From positions 1-35,618 of the forward strand of contig JAFXXU010000048.1 in the NCBI GenBank assembly GCA_017542125.1: a stretch of DNA of 35,618 bases, read 5' to 3'. Of this stretch, positions 22,270 to 30,942 are shown in pieces (positions within the stretch are counted from its first letter, which is position 1; the number at the start of each line of letters is the position of its first letter). The stretch comes from Ruminococcus sp. (GTDB lineage Bacteria > Bacillota > Clostridia > Oscillospirales > Ruminococcaceae). The notes beneath the pieces are model-generated. The model was not told the DNA's origin, did not search any database, and worked only from the letters and a program-made list of their open reading frames with translations. Both the position numbers and the translations under genes were made by a program.

Positions 22270-24621
22270 ATGAGATCCGTGATGTTCCTCGTAAGAAACA
22301 ATATAAAGCACAAGACGGGAGCCTTCAAGGGGATAATCGCACTTATGGCGATAATCGTGTTCTCCTTCTCAGGCTCTGTAAGCAACTCGAAAAATCTTGA
22401 CCGGGCGCTGAACGCTTCCCTCGACCATTACAAGGTGGGGGATATAGTAATGACCTATGCTGAGGGAAAGCTCACCGATAATATCAAAAACGGGCTCGAT
22501 ACCAACGGGCACGTTTCCTCCTGGAGGACGGAGCAGATGCTCTATGTGGGGATGGAATACTTCCTCAACGGCAAGAACCAGAATATCGACACCAGGCTTT
22601 TCCGGGAGAAGGACGAGATCAAGCTGTTCAACGACGACGAGACGGGCTTCGTTGACAAGGCGCCGAAGCTGAGCTCGGGAGAGGTATATGTCCCCTACTC
22701 GCTCGGCAAGGTGGAGAAGCTCAAGAAGGGCGACACTCTGGAGATACAGACCTCGCCCTCGACCCGGGAGAGGTTCACGGTAAAGGGCTTCACCGAGGAA
22801 CCCCTTTACGGCACCAGCCTTGTGGCATACGAGATATTCTTCATCAGCTCGGAGGACTACGACCGCATAGCCGCAGGCATCGACAGCGGCGAGGTCAACA
22901 CAAACTACATCTACAAGACCGAGATGCTCCACATCTTCTCCGACGGGGAGCTCAAGCCCTTTTCACTGGTAAAAGAGCTGAACGATCAATGCGGTCTGGT
23001 GGATGAGTCGATGCTCTATGTTACGAGAAACGAGCTGGCGAGCTACACCGAGCTTTACGCAGACACGGGCACCAGCCTGCTCTACATCTTCGTGGGGCTG
23101 CTGGCGGTTGTGGTGGTGCTGATGATGCTCAACAGCATAAACTCCACCATCGAGATGCAGTATGTGGATCTGGGAATACTGAAATCCCAGGGGTTCACGG
23201 TATGGCAGATAAGGGCGGCATATATGCTGCAGTACATCATCGCACTCCTTATCGGGACGGTGATCGGGCTGATACTCTCGGTGCCGCTGCTGAAGGTGCT
23301 GGGGAGTATGTTCAGGACGGTAACGGGCATCCACACCGATTGCAGCATTGATTTTCTAAGCTGCGGGCTAATAGCCCTGGGGATGATCGGAGTATTCACG
23401 GTGATAATACTGCTCACGACCCGGAAGCTGGGGAGGCTCTCGCCGGTGAACGCTCTCAACAACGCCCACAGGGACGTTCATTTCACCGGCAGGCTCAACG
23501 CCCCCATGAAGCAGAAGGCGCTCTCGCTTTCGGTATCGCTGCGGCAGCTGACTTCGGGGATGAGGCACTACATTTTCATCTTTGTGATCACGGTGATACT
23601 GATGTTCTTTATGACCACGGTATTCAACCTCTGCCGGGGGCTCAATTTCAGAGAGATCTTCGGTGAGGTCAACACGGCGGGTTTTGCAAAGCTCTTCAAC
23701 GAGTTCTCGGATGAGGACAAGCCCCGCATAGCCGAGAAGCTCAGGGAGCTGGACACGGAGCCGGAGATATACTACGTCTCCTACATAGACAACATCCTGG
23801 CGGACGACATCCTGTTCGGAGTTACCGCCACCGACGGATTGGAGAAATACTTCAAGCCCATTGAGGGCAAGCTGCCGGAGTTTGACAACGAGATGATCGT
23901 GACCCGCATATTCTCCGAGGAAACGGGCAAGGGCATAGGCGACAGCGTCACCGTTTCAAACGAGGGCAAAAAGGCGGAGTATCTGATCGTCGGCATCTAC
24001 CAGACCACAAGCCAGGCGGGGCGCATCTTCGCCATGAGCCTGGACGCCGGAAAGCGCATCGGAATGAAGCCCTTCCAGGCAAACCTGTTCCTCTCCGACA
24101 ACAGCAAGTCGGAGGAGGTATGCAAGGCTCTGAATGAGGAGTTCGGAGGGATACTCTACTCCAAGCCTGACGACACGGAGGAGTCAAACGGCAACCTCTA
24201 CGATCTGATAGACGCCTTCCTGCTGATAATCATTCTTGTGGTGGTCGGGGTATCCTCGGTGTTCCTGCTGGTGGCGATCAGCATGATCTGCCGGATAACC
24301 TTCCTGCGGGAGCGCACCGACATAGGCATCTTCAAGGCCACGGGCTTCACCACGGGGAACCTGCGGGGGATGTTCTCGCTGAGGTTTCTGATCATCGGGA
24401 TCCTGGGCTGCATAACGGGGCTGGTGCTCTCGCTCTGCTTTACGGAAAAGCTGCTCTCGCAGCTTATGCGGATCACGGGTATGACCGATTTCTCGGCCCC
24501 CCTCACCGTCTTTGACATCCTGCTGCCGGCGGGGCTGATCTGCGGGTGCTTTGCGGGCTTCTCCTATATGGTATCGGCGATGATAAAGAGCGTACAGACC
24601 ACGGAGCTCATCTGCGAATGA
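22270..24621 (+). CDS. ABC transporter permease, FtsX/MacB-like
   Basis: A 783-residue membrane protein with two FtsX-like units. TM segments are near residues 17-35, 270-290, 320-342, 362-385, 435-455, 645-672, 705-727 and 745-770. Large extracytoplasmic domains lie at about 40-265 and 460-640. This is the MacB-like duplicated layout found in clostridial transporters and not the ten-TM BceB layout, although a peptide-detoxification role remains possible. AAGGGGGG precedes the ATG. It is the last gene of the two-component/ABC unit and ends about 40 bases before the mobile element. Confidence 0.9.
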   Translation: MRSVMFLVRNNIKHKTGAFKGIIALMAIIVFSFSGSVSNSKNLDRALNASLDHYKVGDIVMTYAEGKLTDNIKNGLDTNGHVSSWRTEQMLYVGMEYFLNGKNQNIDTRLFREKDEIKLFNDDETGFVDKAPKLSSGEVYVPYSLGKVEKLKKGDTLEIQTSPSTRERFTVKGFTEEPLYGTSLVAYEIFFISSEDYDRIAAGIDSGEVNTNYIYKTEMLHIFSDGELKPFSLVKELNDQCGLVDESMLYVTRNELASYTELYADTGTSLLYIFVGLLAVVVVLMMLNSINSTIEMQYVDLGILKSQGFTVWQIRAAYMLQYIIALLIGTVIGLILSVPLLKVLGSMFRTVTGIHTDCSIDFLSCGLIALGMIGVFTVIILLTTRKLGRLSPVNALNNAHRDVHFTGRLNAPMKQKALSLSVSLRQLTSGMRHYIFIFVITVILMFFMTTVFNLCRGLNFREIFGEVNTAGFAKLFNEFSDEDKPRIAEKLRELDTEPEIYYVSYIDNILADDILFGVTATDGLEKYFKPIEGKLPEFDNEMIVTRIFSEETGKGIGDSVTVSNEGKKAEYLIVGIYQTTSQAGRIFAMSLDAGKRIGMKPFQANLFLSDNSKSEEVCKALNEEFGGILYSKPDDTEESNGNLYDLIDAFLLIIILVVVGVSSVFLLVAISMICRITFLRERTDIGIFKATGFTTGNLRGMFSLRFLIIGILGCITGLVLSLCFTEKLLSQLMRITGMTDFSAPLTVFDILLPAGLICGCFAGFSYMVSAMIKSVQTTELICE

Positions 24622-24659
24622 CAGGACGAAAGACTGTGTAACGGACAAAAGGATACAAG

Positions 24660-24703
24660 CATAAAGGGGCATCCCGCGAGGCACGTGCCATAAAGAAGTA
24701 AAA
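24660..24703 (+). repeat. Left inverted repeat of the mobile element
   Basis: This region matches 34411-34456 in inverted orientation. The shared blocks in order are CATAAA, GGGGCA, CCCG, AGGCACGTGCC and AGAAGT, with small gaps. Its core GGCACGTGCC is itself a palindrome. Confidence 0.65.
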
Positions 24704-24716
24704 TCATTTGAACATC

Positions 24717-26477
<1,761 letters not shown>

Positions 26478-26490
26478 GACTATGCGGCGG

Positions 26491-26679
26491 TTAGGCCGAC
26501 ATAGCCTTTTCCACTTCTTTTGTTATCAGGCGCTGAACCACATCTTCAAGCGACTCCCCACAATCGAGGTCAAAGTACGTTTTCACGATGTATGTTGACT
26601 TTCCGAATTTGTACTCGGTCACCGAATTCAGCTCATAGCGCTCTTTCTTCAGTTCGTCTTTTTCTATGGTGTTGTTCAT
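26491..26679 (-). CDS. tnpW: TnpW-like transposon protein
   Basis: A 62-residue protein with the pattern KFGKSTYIVKTYFDLDCGESLEDVVQRLI, which fits the small TnpW family carried by Tn4451-group transposons (G.xTYIV..., GES..., RLI...E). Its function in those elements is unknown. The ATG at 26679 follows AAAGGAG; the open frame extends 16 codons upstream without support. The ribosome site lies in a stem-loop at 26684-26703. It sits between the accessory gene and the recombinase gene, all on the minus strand. Confidence 0.75.
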   Translation of the reverse strand: MNNTIEKDELKKERYELNSVTEYKFGKSTYIVKTYFDLDCGESLEDVVQRLITKEVEKAMSA

Positions 26680-26683
26680 TTTT

Positions 26684-26703
26684 CTCCTTTCGCACGAAAG
26701 GAG
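26684..26703 (-). promoter_or_regulatory. Hairpin that hides the tnpW-like ribosome binding site
   Basis: On the minus strand CTCCTTTC, a four-base loop and GAAAGGAG form a perfect eight-base stem. The second arm is the ribosome site, four bases from the ATG. Translation should need this stem to open. Confidence 0.6.
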
Positions 26704-26731
26704 ATGATAAATACTAAAGTGGATCAATTTG

Positions 26732-26755
26732 TCTGCCGTAAGGAGTAACGGCAGA
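26732..26755 (-). promoter_or_regulatory. Stem-loop with an anti-Shine-Dalgarno loop
   Basis: TCTGCCGT / ACGGCAGA form an eight-base stem. On the transcript strand the eight-base loop contains CTCCTT, complementary to AAGGAG, and lies about 40 bases upstream of the tnpW-like ribosome site. Confidence 0.5.
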
Positions 26756-26764
26756 TCATTTGAA

Positions 26765-26934
26765 GATTTTACAAGTAACGTTCGGGGGTGGCAAGTCCCC
26801 GTAAAAGTGTCCTAAACGCTGTCAACAAAAGCATAGGACGAACTGCTCTCACCGACAGCGGTCAATAAAGCATGGGTATCACCCGACCTTTTCTCTGATC
26901 ATTTATTAACGCTGATAAAAATGCCCTCGACCGA
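26765..26934. other. Non-coding stretch with several stem-loops inside the mobile element
   Basis: No gene is seen. Inverted repeats include GGGG / CCCC around 26785-26804, GTCCTA / TAGGAC around 26807-26841 and GGGT / ACCC around 26876-26886. This could be the leader of the tnpW-like and recombinase genes or a structured transfer region. Confidence 0.45.
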
Positions 26935-27297
26935 TCAGGCAGTTTTTTCTTCGTGGGCAGTTTCAGCTAACTTTGCTTTTTCTTGCTTCTGCTTGTACTT
27001 GGCAATCACCTCGGCTATGAACTCCACACAGTCCTCGTGCATAAACATAAAATCAATGATCTCGCCGTACTTTTCCAGAGGCAAGTTTTCTTTCATTTTT
27101 CCTCTGAACATTTTACCGACTGTCTGGTTTGTCACGAGCTCGGCTCTCTCCAATTCCTCGGCGATCTCGGAGTCGAGCTTTTTCTTGCTTTCTCTGATAT
27201 CGGCAAGACGCTCCCGGATCCGCTTCATATCTTCTTCATACTGCCTGGACTTCTCGATCTTTTCTTCTGTTGTCAGCTTTTTGTTGCTCAATGGCAT
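26935..27297 (-). CDS. Small coiled-coil protein, probable relaxase accessory
   Basis: A 120-residue, highly charged protein. Residues about 8-60 form a strong coiled coil (TEEKIEKSRQYEEDMKRIRE). A short folded part around 65-95 contains VGKMFRGKMKE, and a Lys/Glu-rich helical tail follows. The ATG at 27297 follows AAGGAAGG. It lies between oriT and the tnpW-like gene on the same strand as the relaxase. Small charged proteins in this position often assist the relaxosome; that role is inferred from position, and the family is not firmly recognised. Confidence 0.65.
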   Translation of the reverse strand: MPLSNKKLTTEEKIEKSRQYEEDMKRIRERLADIRESKKKLDSEIAEELERAELVTNQTVGKMFRGKMKENLPLEKYGEIIDFMFMHEDCVEFIAEVIAKYKQKQEKAKLAETAHEEKTA

Positions 27298-27415
27298 TTT
27301 CCTTCCTTTTCTGAAATTTGCGCCGGCTGCATACGCAGCTATTCGCATACGCGAAGGTTTTGAGTATAGAGGACGTTTTTCTCATTCTTCACGCATACGC
27401 TCAAAAACTATCTAC

Positions 27416-27480
27416 CCCCGGAGGGCGCACTTATACAAACCACGGAGGGTTTGTAAGTGCGCCAGAGGGAGTTCCCTCTG
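27416..27480 (-). other. oriT: Origin of transfer (oriT), RSF1010/R1162-like
   Basis: The minus strand reads TAAGTGCGCCCTC at 27433-27421, the nick-region sequence I know from the RSF1010/R1162 (MOBQ) oriT. It is preceded by an inverted repeat, GGCGCACTTATACAAAC (27424-27440) with GTTTGTAAGTGCGCC (27449-27463), as in that family. A second hairpin, CCAGAGGGA / TCCCTCTGG, lies at 27461-27480. It sits directly after a MobA/MobL relaxase gene. Confidence 0.85.
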
Positions 27481-27520
27481 GACTCCCCAAAGCGAGCCAT
27501 ACGGCTCTGTTGGTGTAGGC

Positions 27521-28564
27521 TTATCGCTTCGGCTTGGTGTTAGCTGTCTTTTCTGTTCCAAAGCCCTTTTCAGAATGTGTTTTCTTGTAGCTTGTCAGCA
27601 GAGCAAGCGCCCTATCCTTTTCAGCCTTTGGTATGAACAGTTCGCACTTGCCCTCATTGTAGAATATAAACTCACAGGGCACACCTCGGCTTTGCAGGAA
27701 TTGCTCATACTGCTCCAACACAGACTGTTTGTCGTGTATCGTGAAAGCGTCCGACACCTTGCAGCCGATATTTGATTCAAGGTAGTCTATGATTTCTTGG
27801 CGCTGCTGCGAGCGTTTGGACTGCATTTCCTTTTCAAGCTCTGCGATCTCCACTTCAAGATTGCGCTGCCGTATCCTTCTGTTGCGGTTGCCTTTATCGG
27901 TCTTAAAGCCCTTGCGTTCAACTGCGCATACCTCTACACCGAGGTGAATCTGAGGCAGCTTGTTGACTCCTTGCTCTTTGTAGCTTCGGTGATCGACACG
28001 AGCGTCTGAAACGAAATACAATTTGTGATTGCACCATTCCGCCCAGCGCTCACGCCACTCCATTAAAAGTTTCTTGTCATTCCAAGCACGTTCCTTTTGA
28101 GTAAATCCCGATTTACCAACTTTTCGGGTAGCAAGCAAAATATGAACGTGAGGATTTCCGTCGCCCTTGTCATGGATTGCGAAATCACAGCACATACCCT
28201 TGCTCACAAAGCATTGCTCGCAGAACTGTTTGACCAAATCGATCTGATCTTCTCTCGACAGCTCCTTTGGCAAAGCGGCGTTAATGCTCCGAGCCGTTTG
28301 GCTGTTCTTGCGCTTTTCCACAGCTTCGGCAGCGTTCCATAGTTTGGCTCGGTCACGAAATTCGGGCGGCGCATTCGCAGGGAGTAATATTTCCTTATAC
28401 ACTACCTCGTGCTTGTTGCGGTAGTCATGATTTTTACCGTCACGCTCATTTTTGATCTTCTCGCCTGCGATATATGCAGCACTCGCTACGCAGCAGCCGC
28501 CTTTTGAGCGAGTGACCATTTTGACGTTGAAATGATATATTGCGGGTATCAGGCCTTCTTTCAT
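27521..28564 (-). CDS. MobA/MobL-family relaxase (TnpZ-like)
   Basis: A 347-residue relaxase of the MOBQ type. The N-terminus has AIYHFNVKMVTRSKGG and AAYIAGEKI, with Tyr31 as the likely nicking residue. The metal-binding HUH motif is in HDKGDGNPHVHILL (His131, His139, His141). The C-terminal part is coiled coil and basic. It nicks oriT, which lies just downstream, to start conjugative mobilization with a helper element. The ATG at 28564 has no ribosome site. Family members usually begin MPAIYH, which here corresponds to an ATA codon at 28549 preceded by AGAAGG, so the true start is uncertain. Host-type primase or helicase parts are absent. Confidence 0.9.
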   Translation of the reverse strand: MKEGLIPAIYHFNVKMVTRSKGGCCVASAAYIAGEKIKNERDGKNHDYRNKHEVVYKEILLPANAPPEFRDRAKLWNAAEAVEKRKNSQTARSINAALPKELSREDQIDLVKQFCEQCFVSKGMCCDFAIHDKGDGNPHVHILLATRKVGKSGFTQKERAWNDKKLLMEWRERWAEWCNHKLYFVSDARVDHRSYKEQGVNKLPQIHLGVEVCAVERKGFKTDKGNRNRRIRQRNLEVEIAELEKEMQSKRSQQRQEIIDYLESNIGCKVSDAFTIHDKQSVLEQYEQFLQSRGVPCEFIFYNEGKCELFIPKAEKDRALALLTSYKKTHSEKGFGTEKTANTKPKR

Positions 28565-28611
28565 AATGGTTTTGTTTTACAAATCAAACGTACGTTCTGA
28601 TTGTATAATTT

Positions 28612-28640
28612 AGTATAGCACGAGCAAAAGGGATTGTCAA
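28612..28640 (-). promoter_or_regulatory. Promoter of the relaxase gene
   Basis: On the minus strand TTGACA, a 17-bp spacer and TATACT, about 48 bases before the ATG. The perfect palindrome AACGTACGTT lies in the leader at 28587-28596. Confidence 0.8.
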
Positions 28641-28735
28641 TAGAATAATCGAACATTTGTTTATATAGACAAAAATGTGAATTTGGATTTTGGCAGATTG
28701 CTGTATAATGGTCAAAGGAAATGCTGGTTTAAATC

Positions 28736-28764
28736 TTGCTTTTTATAACAAATAATGATATAAT
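28736..28764 (+). promoter_or_regulatory. Promoter of the LytTR regulator operon
   Basis: TTGCTT at 28736-28741, a 17-bp spacer and TATAAT at 28759-28764, about 35 bases before the start codon. The octamer CGAACATT occurs both between the divergent promoters and downstream of this one. Confidence 0.78.
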
Positions 28765-28799
28765 TTAAACGAACATTAGGAAATACAGGAGATAAATAT

Positions 28800-29519
28800 A
28801 TGATAAAAATAGATATCTGCGATGACGAGCCCTTCTGGATAGAAAAGGCTCAGTCTTTGATCTCAGCACACTTCAACGGCGGTACAGAGGTTGAGATCAG
28901 TTCTTTCAGAGAGCCCGATGATATGCTGAAAGTGCTGCTTGAAAAGCAGGAGCCCGCCGATATAATCATCCTCGATATAGATATGCCGGGTGTGAACGGC
29001 TTTGAAGCGGCGGAAAAAATAAGACAGGCCTATCCTGATATCCTGCTGCTGTTTTATACCTCTCACGAACAGTATGTGTTTGAATCCTTTAAGTTCCAAC
29101 CCTTTCGGTATATCCGCAAAGCCGTTGCCGATACCGAGCTTGACCTTGCTCTTTCCGCTGCGGAGAGCGTTCTGTCCAAGCGCTTTCAGAAACGGATCAC
29201 CCTGAAAACAAAGGACGCTGTCTTTGCTGTTGATGTAAATGACATAGTATATTATGAAAACTCCGGGCGCAGATGTAATGTGCATTTGTCAGGCGGGCGG
29301 GTACTGAATGCGGGCGGAACGGTCAGAGAGCTGATGAAGCAAACTGACAGTCCCGACTTTATCATGGTACACAGCGGGGCTGCCGTGAATGTCCGGTACA
29401 TTGAATCATATTCGGGCTCAGACCTCACCTTAACGGAAGGCACCCGTCTGCCTGTCAGCCGCAGCAGAATGGCAGGGGTCAAGGAAGCCGTTATGAGATA
29501 CTGGAGGAACAGGCTATGA
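28800..29519 (+). CDS. LytTR-family response regulator (AgrA/ComE-like)
   Basis: A 239-residue protein. The receiver domain has DICDDEP at residues 5-11, Asp59 in IIILDIDMPG and a switch region with YIRKAV. The C-terminal LytTR domain (about 130-235) contains IVYYENSGRRCNVHL and FIMVHSGAAVNVRYIESY, which is typical. It should bind paired direct repeats, as proposed at 30841-30871 upstream of the ABC genes. GGAG precedes the ATG. The stop overlaps the kinase start (ATGA). It is AT-richer than the host genes and is element cargo. Confidence 0.92.
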   Translation: MIKIDICDDEPFWIEKAQSLISAHFNGGTEVEISSFREPDDMLKVLLEKQEPADIIILDIDMPGVNGFEAAEKIRQAYPDILLLFYTSHEQYVFESFKFQPFRYIRKAVADTELDLALSAAESVLSKRFQKRITLKTKDAVFAVDVNDIVYYENSGRRCNVHLSGGRVLNAGGTVRELMKQTDSPDFIMVHSGAAVNVRYIESYSGSDLTLTEGTRLPVSRSRMAGVKEAVMRYWRNRL

Positions 29520-30766
29520 TATACTTTATAGAGTATGCTGTTTCCTTCACGGCGGTACTGATGAGCTTTGTATTCTTTGATGCCTTTGCCCCGAAGAGCA
29601 GACCGTTTCCGAGACTTGCAGCGGCAGCTCTCAGTGCGGCTGCGGCTTTGCTGATAGTGCTTGCAGGTCATTCCCGGATAGCATTTGGGTTCAAGGCGGC
29701 AGGCACTCTTGTCTTTATCGCAGTGATGCACAGGCTCATATTCAAAGCTCCGCTGCTCAGGGTGCTGGCCGCCGATGCGCTTTACTTTGCGGTCGCAGCA
29801 TTGGCATTCTTTGTGACCTCCGTTATCATATCCGAGGGAACTGTTTCAGATGCGCTGAACGGCTCGGGAGATGAAAGAGTGACCGTACTGCTGAGCTCGG
29901 CGGCGATTCTTTCGGCGCTTTGCCTTGCCTTCCGCAATCAGGCAAGAGCATCGGGCGGCAGTCAAAAGCAGAACAGGATATTCCTTATCATTCTCCTTGC
30001 TGTGGCTGCGGCCTGGGGTATTATGTATTTCTATCAGGTCTATACCGATATCACCTTATTCAAGATCGGGACAGTCGTTTTTATCCTCAGCGCTGCGGTC
30101 TATTACTGCGTGGTATATTATTTCAAGGCTCAGACGGTCAAGCGTGAGGCTGAGTGGCAGGAGCGTCAGAATAAACTGCTTGAAAAAGCACTTAGGGATC
30201 AGGAGATCACCTTTTCACAATGGAGAAAGAACATCCACGATTACAAGAACATCATCCTCGCTATGGATTCAATGGTACAGAACAGGGAGTACAGCGAGCT
30301 GTCTGATTTTCTTGCGGAAGAAAAGGAAAGCATTATCCGGCAGGCAGAGTATATCCGTACCGGAAACAGCACGGTCGATACGGTGATAAACACCAAGTAT
30401 TCGTCAGTGAAGCAAAGCGGAATACCTTTTACGGTGAACGCCAAGCTCCCGGAGGAATGTCCTCTTTCCAGTATTGACCTTGCAAGGCTGCTGGGCGATC
30501 TTATCGACAATGCTATCGAGGCTTCCCGGAAAGAAGCCGAGCCCTTTATTGATATCGTGATCGCGCCTGTGCGGAGCTTCTTTATGATCGTCGTTACCAA
30601 CAAATGCTCATCCCCTTCCTATAATACGCAGACCTCCAAAGCCGATAAGCAGCATCACGGGATAGGGCTGAAAAGCATCAGGGACACCGCAGAAAAATAC
30701 AACGGCAGCTTTGAGCTGACTTTTGAGGACAGCAAGGCTGTCGCCACGGTGATGATACCTAACTGA
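29516..30766 (+). CDS. AgrC-like sensor histidine kinase
   Basis: A 416-residue membrane kinase. The first 205 residues hold about six TM segments with little outside the membrane, as in peptide-sensing AgrC/ComD kinases. A coiled linker (about 210-235) leads to the phosphoacceptor KNIHDYKNII with His241. The ATPase domain has LLGDLIDNAIEAS and HHGIGLKSI; a canonical G1 box (DxGxG) is not obvious, as is common in this class. It overlaps the LytTR gene by four bases. The likely ligand is a small peptide, but no precursor gene is found beside it. Confidence 0.9.
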   Translation: MIYFIEYAVSFTAVLMSFVFFDAFAPKSRPFPRLAAAALSAAAALLIVLAGHSRIAFGFKAAGTLVFIAVMHRLIFKAPLLRVLAADALYFAVAALAFFVTSVIISEGTVSDALNGSGDERVTVLLSSAAILSALCLAFRNQARASGGSQKQNRIFLIILLAVAAAWGIMYFYQVYTDITLFKIGTVVFILSAAVYYCVVYYFKAQTVKREAEWQERQNKLLEKALRDQEITFSQWRKNIHDYKNIILAMDSMVQNREYSELSDFLAEEKESIIRQAEYIRTGNSTVDTVINTKYSSVKQSGIPFTVNAKLPEECPLSSIDLARLLGDLIDNAIEASRKEAEPFIDIVIAPVRSFFMIVVTNKCSSPSYNTQTSKADKQHHGIGLKSIRDTAEKYNGSFELTFEDSKAVATVMIPN

Positions 30767-30778
30767 ATACAATGATCA

Positions 30779-30805
30779 GGCTGTCAGCAATGGCAGTCTT
30801 TTTTT
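30779..30805 (+). terminator. Terminator after the AgrC-like kinase gene
   Basis: The stem GGCTGTCA / TGGCAGTC (two G-U pairs) has a four-base loop and is followed by TTTTTTT. Confidence 0.75.
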
Positions 30806-30840
30806 GTTCACTATTATTTCGCTCTGCGTTTTTATCTGTG

Positions 30841-30907
30841 CAGATTTTGCAGAAAAACCTACAGCTTTTGCTTTTTTACGCACATCGACCTTGAAATGTG
30901 GTATCAT
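30841..30907 (+). promoter_or_regulatory. LytTR-type operator and -10 of the ABC export operon
   Basis: The direct repeats CAGATTTTGC (30841-30850) and CAGCTTTTGC (30862-30871) are 21 bp apart start to start, two helical turns, the spacing known for AgrA-type LytTR sites. TATCAT at 30902-30907 is the likely -10, and no consensus -35 is seen. This fits an activator-dependent promoter controlled by the regulator at 28800-29519. Confidence 0.65.
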
Positions 30908-30942
30908 TCAGACAGAGAAAACCGAATGAAAGGGTGATGCTC

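Noticed and set aside
24666-24689. Left inverted repeat as a simple transcription terminator
   Set aside because: It has a palindromic core but no T-run. Its long match to the right end is not expected of unrelated terminators, though a shared hairpin function cannot be excluded.
26765-26934. CRISPR array or tandem repeats
   Set aside because: The stem-loops differ from each other and have no regular spacing. No CRISPR-like repeat-spacer pattern is seen anywhere in the window.
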